Source: Piezodorus guildinii
Lineage: Eukaryota > Arthropoda > Insecta > Hemiptera > Pentatomidae
Length of the DNA: 64,000 bases
Direction: 5' to 3'
Assembly: GCA_023052935.1 (NCBI GenBank)
Contig: CM041295.1
Span: forward strand, 107,758,711-107,822,710
The position numbers and the translations under genes were made by a program. Position 1 is the first letter of the stretch, and each line of letters begins with the position of its first letter. Shown here piece after piece: positions 1-10,145 of this stretch. A model generated the notes under the pieces. It was given only the letters and a program-made list of their open reading frames with translations, searched no databases and was not told the DNA's origin.

Positions 1-164
1 CACTATCTAATAACTAGAGATACTTCCGTCCTATCCTATCCAGCTCTGCTTAGTGGCCTTACCAGAAGGGAAAAACGTCTAGAACAACTTTCCAGAACAG
101 AACACAAAAGATCTACCTTATGTCACAGAATCAGCAGTACTGTAGAATCCTGTTAAGCTAGTCC

Positions 165-201
<37 letters not shown>

Positions 202-1245
202 CCTGTTTAAAAGCAATGCAATTGCATTGCAGTCCCCTCGATAATTCGTATTGTTTTGATGATATTATTTTCAAAGAAGAAGAATCATATTATGGTTGTT
301 AGACATAAAATGTCCGATTTATTAAAATATTGATCTTTATTGAGGGCTAGAGTGTTGTTAGTTGAATTTTAGAAAAGTATTTACCATCTGTAACACTTGT
401 TGGTATTTATTTACATCTATTTCCATATAGTTACAAACTAAGTTTCTTTTCTTCTAAGTAGACATACAGATTTTAGTATAATTTTAATCGTGCTCATAGA
501 AATAATTTTTTTATATAAGTAAAAACTCGGTCATTCCGCTGCCTAGGCCGCAAGGAATATCAATCATGCTATCAGTGAAGGAAGTTCTAATGGAAGAAGG
601 ACGAAGGGACAGCACTTAAAGCTTAAGAAATGTCTGGAACATAAAATAGTCAGATAACTTGCGTCAGCTCCAGGCACAATTCTTATGAAAGTTTCCCAAA
701 ATTTAAAATTGATCGGAAAGGCAAATAAGCTTGACTCCTAGGCCCCACAAGGGCTTAACGAGCGCCAGCAGTTAAAACGTTTTTAGACGAGAGTTTCTTT
801 GCTTGCTCGTCTAAAAAACGAATGTTTTCTCGGGCGCGTTATAACATGTGGCGAAAAGTGGATCATTTATGTTAATTAAACTCAGTTGGGTGAGATTCCG
901 ATTAGTCTCCTAGACACTCCTGAAACAGAATCTCCATTTAATGGTTACTGTATGGTCAACATAGTCTATCGCCGGAGTCATTCATTTTTCTTTTCTTTCA
1001 AGGGGAAAATTGTTTCAACATCATACTGCCAAGACATTGAACTAATACATCAAAATTGGACCAAACAATAGCCGGAACTGGTAACAGAAAAATCCCTATT
1101 CTTTTTAATGTTCGTAAAGGTTGTATCTTACCTAATGTTTTACTACAGAAAATGAATAAATTGAGGAATTTCGGCTATGGAATTATATCATACCACTCAG
1201 ATCTATCCCCTACAAAACCTCCATTTTTTCGGAGTTTGGGTTAAT
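1..1245. other. AT-rich intergenic DNA, no gene seen
   Basis: No long or motif-bearing reading frame is visible here. A 29-nt T run at 169-197 could be the reverse-strand poly-A tail of an old retro-insertion, but nothing recognisable lies beside it. A hairpin at 778-820 is listed separately. The short ORFs around 886-1244 look like chance frames. Confidence 0.5.
778..820. repeat. Short inverted repeat (hairpin)
   Basis: The left arm 778-791 (CGTTTTTAGACGAG) pairs with the right arm 806-820 across a 14-nt loop, with one extra A in the right arm. Weaker outer pairing (AACGAGCGCC against GGGCGCGTT) extends the fold to about 755-843. It could be the core of a small foldback element. No target duplication was found. 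Confidence 0.55.
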
Positions 1246-1345
1246 TTTTTTTTTTTTTATGAGAAAAATTGTTCTTGTTTTTTTTTCTTTTTCACCATTA
1301 GGTACATTTGAGATGAACTTAATAAATATATATATATAATGCAAG

Positions 1346-1805
1346 ACCATGAAATAAAGTGGCAAAAAAATAAAAATGTAGGTGTACCAATCCAATATAA
1401 CTTTTTTTTTTTTTTTTTTTGGAAAAGAAAAATTTTGACTTACGTTTTCGAAATAATAATTTTTAAAAAAATATGTTTTTTTTTCGGAACTATTCTAGAA
1501 AAACCATTAACATATATATTTTTTCTTGAAAGCGGTTGATCCGTTTAGGAGAAAAAATATATATTTTTTTTTCACCATAGGACCCTCCAATGAAACAAAG
1601 TAGCAAACAATTTGAGTTGTACTAAACCATCATAACATTAACAACATTTTTTGAAAAATTAAAAAAAAAAATTTCGACTTAGGTTTTCTTGGAAAAAAAA
1701 ATTAAAAAATATTTTTTTGAAATCTTTTCTAAAATCCCTAACTTATAATTTTTTTTCGTGAAAATCGGTTGAGCTGTTCAGATGAAAACAATTTTTTTGT
1801 TTTGC
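1346..1805. repeat. Two degenerate tandem units of about 230 bp
   Basis: Two consecutive units share the same order of words. Each has a segment like AATGAAACAAAGTAGCAAA, then a T/A-rich tract, then TTTTGACTTA or TTTCGACTTAGG followed by TTTTC, then a segment like GAAAATCGGTTGAGC, then a long T run. The first runs to about 1585 and the second to about 1805. The units are diverged and rich in homopolymers, so the boundaries are approximate. Confidence 0.5.
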
Positions 1806-3370
1806 TTTCCACCTCTATATGTTCCCTCTCATAAGGATTAAAATTTGAAAAAAGGTTGTTTCTCATAGGTGTGAATCAATGTTATAAATATGGTTCTGAT
1901 ATACGCGGGGGCAGATTTCACATGCTTATTCCGCTAGGCCCTTTGTAAGAAATCATGTATTTTAGATAATATATTGTATGTCACAGAAATTCTTTTGGGG
2001 AAATCAGATTTATTGATTAGTATTTCAAAGTCCTATGATAACTGTTAAATGAAACGTAGAATAATCTGAAAGTGCACTTTAAAAAGTATTTGAAACTGAG
2101 AAGGGAGAGAGGAGATAGGTCCATTCCTAGCATACTTAGTTCCAATCTCTAACCTTAGGCCTATTTAACTAATTAATTGTAGTTCTGGAACTGTGTAATT
2201 TCCTCGGCAAGTTAATGAATGAGTTTAACCGAAAGCTATTGCTCCCTATCGATTTTGGTTCCCTCTAATTAAGCCATTAATTAAGTTTTCTCTTTGTTGT
2301 GCTAATATCCCTAAGTGCTCAGCAGGTTATTCCCATTACGGCGCAGCTCTTCTGGGCGGAAAATGTCATCCCTCAGTCGTGGAATTTAAATAGTCATGTC
2401 AAATAATAATAGTAGTTTTAGTGAACCCCAAGGTTTGATCCCGCAGTTACAGTGAGTGTCAAAAGTATTCGGAATTTACTATCATTCTGTAATTAACCTA
2501 TTTTTTTTGTTTTAACCCACTTTATATAAAAAAAAAAAAAAAAAAAAATATATAAAACAAAGTGTCAAAATATTTAAAATAATCATACATATACATCCAG
2601 TTGGTAAACCTTTTTGTATAATTATATATTTTAGCCTATTAGGAATCGATATAACTAATTAATTAATTGTTCATTGTAAAATAGTGCGCCACTCAAGCAC
2701 TTTTTGTTCCTACAGAAAATTGTTATTTTGAATATCGCGTTTCCTGATTTTACTTTTTAGTGGAGCTTAAAGATACTTGATTAAATTTAAAAGAAATGAT
2801 GGAAGAGGGATCTCAAAAACTTTTAGGAACTTGTGCTGCAACGATATCTGAGTAGATAACGGATATGTGTCCTTATTTATAGTCCCGCCAATGTTGAAAA
2901 TTGAATTTATTCGTAATTTTTCTTCTGCTCTTGGTTTTGGCTTTTCATACTCTGAAAATGCAAAAATCTATCAATATCCTGTCCAGGAATCCAAGCGCAT
3001 CAACCTCTTTTAAAGAAAACATCCCCAATCATCACTAACTTCTCAAGGTGTACTAATATCATAATGTCGAGGCATAGATATTGGAAAGGTCGATACTGGC
3101 TCACAGAAGGCCTCGAACCAAAAACGATTTTGTCAACACCAAAAATTCCGAAAACTCACTGAAAATACGAAATTGGAAATTACAATAAAACATCGCTTAA
3201 ACCATACACGCATAAAAGAAGTAAACATGTGCTTTTAAGTAGTATTGTAATTTGTATTGTGAAAGTTCTTTTCCTGTTATGTTTTCTGCTGTAAACAAAC
3301 AAAAATTGTATTATCCTTAGCTAATTCAAACGATGATGTAAACTCTGTTATCACGAAAAAAGGACGACTG
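1806..3370. other. Intergenic DNA, nothing recognised
   Basis: No coding motif, RNA gene or clear repeat end was found. It contains an A run near 2529-2548 and short AT-rich tracts. Confidence 0.45.
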
Positions 3371-3629
3371 AAATACTAATACATAATATATTTGTCGCAC
3401 TCCTCCGAAACGGCTCGACCGATTTATATTAAAAATTTTAAATGTATTTAGTAGGAATGAGAATCTGTCCTAAAGTATATATCATACTTCTTGATAATTC
3501 GGGTGTCCATATTTTTTTATTTAGCTTAAAAAAAACAACTATATAACGAAATTTTCACCCTTCTTACCCCATTCTCGCATTTTTTAATCGCAATTTTAGT
3601 ATTTTTGTATGAACAACATCCAAATAATT

Positions 3630-3930
3630 AAAGCGCGGGCAACACACGACTTTCATTTACCTCGGCTGTTAAAATCAATCTAAGAGGTATTGAAATAACG
3701 TAAAGTTGAAAAAAGTTTATAGTTAATTTAAAAAAACAAAAAACTCTTATACAGTTTCTTTTGAAACATATGATTTAGATAAAATAATATAGCAATATTA
3801 AATTGTTATGTATCATAATCAGTGATAAGTTTAAGCCCTATTTGCCACTTTAAACTACCTTTTACAAATTTGTGTATGTAATAATATTTTTTTCTAAAAT
3901 ATTTAGCTTTCCAACGGTTCTTTTTAGCTT
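3630..3930 (-). repeat. E-family repeat fragment
   Basis: Starts with GCGGGCAACACACGACTTTC, the reverse complement of the E-family 3' end, and continues into the E interior (ATATGATTTAGAT, TTTAGCTTTCCAACGG). It stops at the inverted end of the TIR element at 3933. Confidence 0.6.
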
Positions 3931-3932
3931 GA

Positions 3933-4770
3933 CGCCGCACAGTGGAAAATATGACCGATTTAGGTGGACTATATTCTGAAACTTGTCCATATTTAACCTT
4001 TAGGGTCCCGGATTACGGAAAAAAAAATAATTAATTTTTTAACACGATTGGCGCGCGCAAAGTGGTCATACATCAAGTTTATTTGCTAAAATCTAAAACT
4101 TCCCTACATTTTACGTTTCAAGTCCCGGAATACGGGAAAAATAATACAAAAATCTAATTATGGCACGGAGTTGCTGAAACCTGCTAATAGATGTATTTTA
4201 TATCATTTTGGAAACTCTTCAAATTATAGATTGTAAAACTTTTGATTTGGAGTGTTGCGTCTGAAAAGAATTATGTATCACCCAAAACGCAAAAATTCTT
4301 TGTAGTATTTAATGACTAGAAGGAGTGATAAAACAAATCCTACAAACAAATCCTTGGGGTAACTTGGGGGTTATATAGTTTTTCGTTATTGAATAGGGGC
4401 TTACATTTAAAAATTGCTAAATTAACTGTGCAGGTAGATTCCAAAGTATATTCAATAACGAGTGTGGAAATATAATGTCCTACCTGTCTCAGCAATGTCC
4501 ATCCTTAAATAAAAGCAAAAAGACTTTGCTCTAAATACACCTTGAACACAATAAATGGCGATCGAATAAAAATTATTAAGGTTATTAGGCACTTGTGCGA
4601 ACAGGAATGATTCACTCATTTACTATTTATTTGTAAACACAGTATGGTGGGACATATTAGTATTAAGGGTCTTGCCAACTAATAATAAAAAGATGAAGCT
4701 TTGGAAAATTCCAAACTTTTGACTTGACTTTTGTCCACCTAAATAGATAATTTTGCCCACTGTGCGCCGG
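3933..4770. mobile_element. Non-autonomous DNA transposon with ~35-bp TIRs
   Basis: The left end (CGCCGCACAGTGG, then ATTTAGGTGGAC at 3957-3969) matches the reverse complement of the right end (CCGGCGCACAGTGG, then ATTTAGGTGGAC). The terminal inverted repeat is therefore about 35 bp with a few mismatches. The interior has no reading frame of note. No target duplication is obvious. The CACAGTG wording recalls CACTA/Chapaev-type ends, but I do not assign a superfamily. Confidence 0.65.
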
Positions 4771-4979
4771 TTCGTTGTTAGCACACATGAAAGATAATGA
4801 ATGGATGTATTTGGTTTTGATCGGTAATTATCGTATACAGTGTTCCATTACTATTTCTACAATAGGTCTCAACCCCATACAGTTACAGCACATTTGTTAT
4901 TTTTATTTAACAACCAATATATTCACTATAAATAATTTATATGGCAGAAAAATATTTGCCGGGTCAGCTAGTATTGCAT

Positions 4980-5490
4980 ACAAATAAATATTATTATTTT
5001 ATTGTTATTATTATTTCAGCTAACAAATTTAGATGACTTCTTTGCAGAAAATTTATGATAGAGAAAACAGTTTTTTAGATCTCTAGGATACTTCCAAATT
5101 ACAAAGATGAAGTTAAGATTTAGCCGGAGTGGGTTGAAGGAGCGGTAGCTCCTCCCCCCGACCAGTAGGCAGCGCTTCCTTTCATCTCCATCAACCCACC
5201 ACCCTCTCGAAACCTACAATCTCATGCAATTCAGATCCTGAGTCGACTCAGAGGAAACAAGATCCCTTCCTTTTGACCCATATATCCTTTCCCACAGAAC
5301 TGAAAAGTTGAAAGCTCCTTTCATACACGTAGCGTTTGCTTCTGGAATTTCTCGCTAGCCCTTCCTTCCCCATTTTTCTTCAAACTTCCTAACCACATCT
5401 CTCTTCACAAATAAACGCTAGCTAATCTATAAACTTGAGATAATGAACTATAATTTTAATTTTTTTTATCGACTTGGAAAGCTGTACAAG
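4980..5490. other. Intergenic DNA with a GC-richer patch
   Basis: No gene seen. About 5115-5420 is clearly more GC-rich than its surroundings and contains GGAGCGGTAGCTCC, a short palindrome at 5140-5153. It may be an unrecognised repeat. Confidence 0.4.
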
Positions 5491-6001
5491 ATAGGGGAGA
5501 AGTGGCATGAAAGAGCCTGGTTTTGAAATATTTACTTAGATTATTTTAATGGTTTTGAAATGAATTCGGTTGGCGATTTTATATTTAAGTGGTAGCACTG
5601 ATTCCCCGTCACCCAAAAACATTTGACAGTTCGCCATAACCAACGGACGCGGCTACATTGAGTCAGAGTTTTTGGCACAAAAAAGTAAGTAATTTGCTTC
5701 ATTTAAGTTATTTTTTAGTATTTTATCGAAAAAAAGTATTGGTAAATGGATTGTAGATTAGGTTTGTAAATAAATTTGGCCTTTAAGCTTCATAAAAACT
5801 GAGCCGCTGTTATGATATTGTTGTTTTTTTGTAGGTTATATTTATTTAAAAAACAAGTCATGAAAGAGCCGGGTGAATAAACCTTGAGAGAGCTTATCTA
5901 TCTATATTTCATAGCCCTGCATTTGAAATTTGCAAATAAAACAATACTAAATATACAATTTTTTTATATATTATCAAATTATTTGCCTCGGATATTGCTT
6001 T

Positions 6002-6412
6002 ATGGAAAAGCCTAGTCCAAAAAAACGAAGAAGACCTGAAAAATCGGTAATTAAAGAATCAGTCAATGAAGTTCTAGAAAAGGGTCAGTCCATTAACAAA
6101 ACTTTTTAAATTTATCAAGGGCCTATTTAGCTAAAATAGTTTAAAAAGCAAAGGCTACCGGTAAATTCCTTACAAACACTGTCCTAATATAGGAAATAGT
6201 CGTATTTTTACAACAAACCAGGATAATATGCTTGCGGATTATTTAAAGACTATTTCTAAAATGTGCTGTGGCTTAACAAGACGTCAAACTAAGAAGCTAG
6301 GTAGCATTTGATTATGCCACGGCCAATGGTGTCTGCCTTGATAAATTAAATAAAGTGATGATTACAAGGATGACTGATAAAATTAATAGTTTTTTAAAAA
6401 TGTCATTATTTA
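6002..6412 (+). pseudogene. Pogo/jerky-like (DDE_1) transposase, N-terminal remnant
   Basis: An ATG at 6002 opens a basic stretch (MEKPSPKKRRRPEKS) leading to EVLEKGQSINKT, the pattern of a psq-type helix-turn-helix in pogo and jerky transposases. A stop at 6107 and frame changes follow. Recognisable pieces continue: KAKATGKFLTNT in another frame, then IFTTNQDNMLADYLKTISKM and CGLTRRQTKKL at about 6213-6300, the CENP-B-type second DNA-binding domain. One more shift gives AFDYATANGV and then NSFLKM to about 6402. The frame ends where the CR1-like element's simple-repeat tail begins. At least two or three frameshifts and stops make it non-functional. The DDE catalytic residues are not present. 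The call rests on order and wording of motifs, not a search. Confidence 0.78.
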
Positions 6413-6482
6413 AGAAAGAAAGAAAGAAAAGAAAGAAAGAAAGTAAATTTTATTCTGGGACCTTCAGTCCCCTAAGAATAAC
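6413..6482 (-). promoter_or_regulatory. CR1-like 3'-terminal stem-loop, AATAAA and simple-repeat tail
   Basis: On the minus strand TTATTCT, then GGGAC-TGAAG-GTCCC, then AGAATAA can pair as an outer 7-bp and an inner 5-bp stem with a small bulge. AATAAA lies within the 3' arm. It is followed by a TTTC-type microsatellite. The same layout recurs at four other CR1-like ends in the window, which argues that it is a conserved element end, probably the RT recognition structure. Confidence 0.7.
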
Positions 6483-6817
6483 AGAAAAGTACAAAACTTT
6501 GGCTTGTGTCTGGCACAGAAACAAAAACATAAAAGAAATACAAACTTAAGATATAATATTATTTAAAAATAAGAATAAATAAAATTAAATAAATAACTAC
6601 GATTACTTAGTATGCATATATGTTTATAGTTATATAATCATTAATGTGTATCTAAAGATATATTAATATTGTGCTTCTTATGGTATAATAAGGTCACCGA
6701 GAAAAACAGAAGAAAGAAAGAGAAAGGTGAATATATGTCTGAAACATTGTTTACATATTTGTTGTGGTCCTCATTTTAGAATGTGACATGACCACTATTC
6801 TAGCGTTTTGTTTACAA

Positions 6818-7189
6818 TTAATCTGTAGATGGATGGTTGAGGAGATGAAGGAACAATTTGCTTTTAAATGAGGTTAAAGAAGGTGCTTTGCGTATAGAGG
6901 TAGGTATGGAATTCCAGAACGATGTGGCACGCAAACTAAATGATTTTTTAAAGGATGATGTTTGATGAAAAGGAATATATAGGTTACTGGACTGGGATCT
7001 TGTATTAAACGAATGTGCCGATGAACAAGGGATGAGTAGGTCAAGAATGTAGGATGGATTTTTGGTATTGAAAGTACGGAATAGAAAAACTCCCAAGAAA
7101 TACTTTCGCCGGGAAACAGGATTGAGCCACTTCAACTCGGCATACCTGTCAGAAACGCTGGAGCGCCTAGGGACCCCGAAGATGAATCT
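6818..7189 (-). pseudogene. Element B ORF2, C-terminal part (separated by insertion)
   Basis: This encodes the C-terminal tail of the CR1-like RT protein. Reading starts inside the target duplication (RFIFG, then VPRRSS) and runs about 124 codons to a stop at 6818. It includes SRRKYFLGVFLF and SFWNSIPTSIRKAPSLTSF, the usual closing motif of CR1-type ORF2 proteins. The frame is open throughout and joins exactly to the upstream half at 11785-13658 if the inserted element and one duplication copy are ignored. It is a pseudogene only because 4.6 kb now separates the halves. The downstream CR1-like copy at 18.5-19.3 kb has the same tail with different residues. Confidence 0.85.
7176..7189. repeat. 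Target-site duplication, element A1 (3' side copy)
   Basis: CCGAAGATGAATCT at 7176-7189 is repeated exactly at 11785-11798 and brackets the Jockey-like element A1. Confidence 0.9.
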
Positions 7190-7460
7190 TTTTTTTTTTT
7201 ATTTTTTTTTATTCATTGAGCAATATTACAATCTGTCCAATTCAGGACATTTTTAATAGTGATAAAGTACAACATTCATACTACATTCACACGATATATA
7301 CAATACTATAAATTTATATAATAATAATAATAAAATATACATATATACAAAATAAAATCAATAAAAATATATACAATAGTCACTCTTACCTATATACAAT
7401 TCACAAGCATACAGCACGTGAGTGGAGAATCTAGCCAATGCTAGAACTCCAATATACATG

Positions 7461-10145
7461 TTATAAGAGGTCACGAGGCCACTGCCGTTTCAACCTTCTA
7501 GGTGGGTTGTATGGATGGGTGGGGCTGGATAGGGATTGAGCTAGAGGATTAGGATGATGAATGAGATTCTGGTGGAATTTGGAAAATTTGGATGGAATCA
7601 GGTCTGAAATAAAAGGAACATTAAGGTCGTGGTGCAAGGTATAGTTGGAAACATAATATGGAGCATTTACTATTGTACGGAGGACTTTGGATTGAAAGGA
7701 TTGAATGCGTTTGATGTTAGTACGTTTAGCTGTCCCCCACAGTTCAAGTCCGTAGGTCCAGATGGGCTTCAGTATTGTCCTGTAGATTAATAATTTGTTG
7801 TCAACTGTAAGTTCAGATTTTCTGTTGAGTAGTCGGTATAACTGTCCGAATCGTCGGTTGAGTTCTTGTCTTTTAAGTCTTGTATGTGGGTTCCAAGTCA
7901 ATCTTTTGTCTAACAGTAAGCCAAGATACCGGACTGTATCTGAAGGAGGAATTGGAATGGAATTGAAGTAAACTGGCGGACAGGAGTTTCGTCGAAGAGT
8001 GAAGGTTACGTGTTTGCATTTGGCTTCGTTCACCTTAATGCGCCAAGCATTACACCAGTCTTCGATAAGAGAAAGGTGTCTTTGCAGGTTTAAGGATGCT
8101 GTTTCAGGATTGGAACTGGATGATAGGATGGCGGTGTCGTCTGCAAAAGTTGCCAGAAAGGTATCAGGATGTGTAGGAATATCAGCAGTGTAAAGGATGT
8201 AGAGAACGGGTCCCAAGACGCTGCCTTGAGGAACACCGGCCTCAACGGGATAAAGGCTAGAAAATTCTACACCACAGCGAACGCGGAAGGAACGGTTTGA
8301 GAGATAGGATCGGAGAATGAGGTATAGAGACTGGGGTAAATGGGTTTTCAGCTTGAAGAGTAATCCAGTGTGCCATACCCGGTCAAAAGCTTGCGCAATG
8401 TCCAGAAACGCACCAGAACAATACTCTTTGCATTCAAGAGCTGAGGAAATATGGTCTACAACTCGGAGACCCTGTTGAACTGTGGAATGCTGAGGACGGA
8501 ATCCAAACTGATGGGAAGGAAGATTTTGAGATTCTAATATGGGTAGGATACGTTTAAGAAGAAGCCTTTCGAAGATTTTTGAGAGGATGGGGAGTAGACT
8601 AATAGGCCTGTAGGATGAAGTGTTGTTGGAAGGTTTGCCTGGTTTTAGAAAAAGAATGATAGTGGAATGTTTCCATAACAGAGGAAAATAGGTGGTGCGT
8701 AGGATGCAGTTGTAAATATAAGTAAGGAATATAATGGCTTTCTGCGGAAGTTGTCGGAGGATCTGGGGAGTAAGGAGATCGTGTCCAGGAGATTTACGGA
8801 GGGTAAGTTTTTGGAGAAGATATTTGACCTCAGAGGGATTAATAGCTTTAGGAGGTAGGGAAAGTGGAATTGGTGACATAAGAAAGTCTTGCACTGTTGC
8901 GGTGTGATTGGCGTGGGATTCCGGGTGAGGAGTGAAAACTTTGGAGAGGTGTGTGGCGAATTCCTCGGCTTTATCTTCATCAGACGCAGCCCAGGAGTCA
9001 TCACCACGTCGGAGAGGATGGGAAACTTGATGGTATTTTAGGATCTTTTTCGTGACATTCCACAGGGAATTATCACGAGCTGATAGAGAGGAGAGGTAGG
9101 AATTAAAGGACTGGGAACGGAAGGTCGCCAACTCCCTCTTCAATTGTCTACAATAGAAGTTATAGGAGCGGCGATCTGTTGGGTGTCGGGTGCGCTGCCA
9201 TAATGATCTTGCTCGGCGTTTGGTATGGATGAGGTCTATAATATGTTGTGGAAAATGATTTTGGTGAGGATTTATATTGGGGTGTTTAGGAGAGGAGGCA
9301 GTCCAGACAGCTTGTTGGATGGCGGTGGTAAAGGAATAGACGGAATTATCTAGGTCATCTGGGGTTTTGAGGGTTACTCTGAGGTCAATATTATCGGTCA
9401 GGATTTGGCGGAAAAGGTTCCAGTTGACAGGACCTCGGATGAATGATGGTGGAATGGGTTTTGGAATTGGAGTGAGAGATACTTTTAGGATCAGTGGACT
9501 ATGGTCTGAGGATAGTTCATCAAGGCGAGTTACAGAAAAGTTGAGAGAGCCTAATCCGCTGTGGATAAAGAAGTCGAGGATGTCAGGATTGCGGTTAGGA
9601 TCGGTTGGCCAGTAGGTAGGGGAGTCAGGAGGCAGGATATTAAAATTTCGGGAGTTGAGTGCAGACAGCAAATTTCGTCCCCGAGAATTCGTGGTTCTGG
9701 AACCCCACTGCTGATGATTGGCGTTTAAGTCTGCACCCAGAATGAAACGATTTCCTATGGAATCCAGGAAGGATACAAATTCGGAATTGGAAATGGAATG
9801 TTTAGGAGGGCAGTATGCAGATGTGAGGGTTACCGGAAAGGAAAAAGTCTTGATTACTATGGCTGTGGCTTGTAGGAAATCATAGGTGGGAAGTGGGAGT
9901 AAATGATGAGAGAGGGATTGGTGGACAATGATAGCAGAACCGGCATGGGCTTTACCGTCTGGGTGGTCAGTACGGTATGTGATGTATTGCGGTATTTTGA
10001 AGTACTGTTTAGTCGTTAGTCTTGTTTCAGTTATAAGTGCAACATCGATTGTTTTGTCTTGCAACAACGCTGTCAGTTCGTCAGTATGATTTCTAACACC
10101 ATTCGCATTCCAAAGGAGAATGGATAAGGAGTTAGGTGAAGTCAT
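7461..10145 (-). CDS. Element A1 ORF2: AP-type endonuclease and reverse transcriptase
   Basis: This 894-aa protein would nick target DNA and reverse-transcribe element RNA. The endonuclease spans about residues 5-220: LLWNANG near 10-16, the catalytic-type E in ALITETRL near 40, GADLN at 137-141 and SSDHSPL at 212-218. The RT spans about 490-760: AFDRVW at 586-591, AGVPQGSVLGP near 636-646 and FADD at 667-670, then YLGLLLDKRLTWNPHTR in the thumb region. It ends in PRRLKRQWPRDLL, a tail shared by the C and D families. FADD replaces the commoner YADD, as in other Jockey-type RTs. The ATG directly abuts the ORF1 stop, suggesting coupled or re-initiated translation. No stops or frameshifts were seen. 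Minus-strand start chosen because the endonuclease begins right after it. Confidence 0.92.
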   Translation of the reverse strand: MTSPNSLSILLWNANGVRNHTDELTALLQDKTIDVALITETRLTTKQYFKIPQYITYRTDHPDGKAHAGSAIIVHQSLSHHLLPLPTYDFLQATAIVIKTFSFPVTLTSAYCPPKHSISNSEFVSFLDSIGNRFILGADLNANHQQWGSRTTNSRGRNLLSALNSRNFNILPPDSPTYWPTDPNRNPDILDFFIHSGLGSLNFSVTRLDELSSDHSPLILKVSLTPIPKPIPPSFIRGPVNWNLFRQILTDNIDLRVTLKTPDDLDNSVYSFTTAIQQAVWTASSPKHPNINPHQNHFPQHIIDLIHTKRRARSLWQRTRHPTDRRSYNFYCRQLKRELATFRSQSFNSYLSSLSARDNSLWNVTKKILKYHQVSHPLRRGDDSWAASDEDKAEEFATHLSKVFTPHPESHANHTATVQDFLMSPIPLSLPPKAINPSEVKYLLQKLTLRKSPGHDLLTPQILRQLPQKAIIFLTYIYNCILRTTYFPLLWKHSTIILFLKPGKPSNNTSSYRPISLLPILSKIFERLLLKRILPILESQNLPSHQFGFRPQHSTVQQGLRVVDHISSALECKEYCSGAFLDIAQAFDRVWHTGLLFKLKTHLPQSLYLILRSYLSNRSFRVRCGVEFSSLYPVEAGVPQGSVLGPVLYILYTADIPTHPDTFLATFADDTAILSSSSNPETASLNLQRHLSLIEDWCNAWRIKVNEAKCKHVTFTLRRNSCPPVYFNSIPIPPSDTVRYLGLLLDKRLTWNPHTRLKRQELNRRFGQLYRLLNRKSELTVDNKLLIYRTILKPIWTYGLELWGTAKRTNIKRIQSFQSKVLRTIVNAPYYVSNYTLHHDLNVPFISDLIPSKFSKFHQNLIHHPNPLAQSLSSPTHPYNPPRRLKRQWPRDLL

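Larger units (their letters stand above)
3375..4973 (+). mobile_element. Helitron-like element (non-autonomous), interrupted
   Basis: The 5' part at about 3375-3545 carries wording typical of insect Helitrons: GTCGCACTCCTCC, then GAAACGGCTCGACCGATTT, then GAGAATCTGTCC. The 3' end at 4950-4973 reads ATTTGCCGGGTCAGCTAGT, matching the known Helitron ending in CTAG followed by a target T. There is no Rep or helicase reading frame. The middle is filled by an E-type fragment (3630-3930) and a TIR element (3933-4770), so only the two ends appear to be Helitron. The exact 5' TC start was not fixed. Confidence 0.65.

Noticed and set aside
9367..9615. Plus-strand ORF overlapping element A1, repeated at 49434
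   Set aside because: It is the reverse frame of the endonuclease coding region and recurs only because the element recurs.
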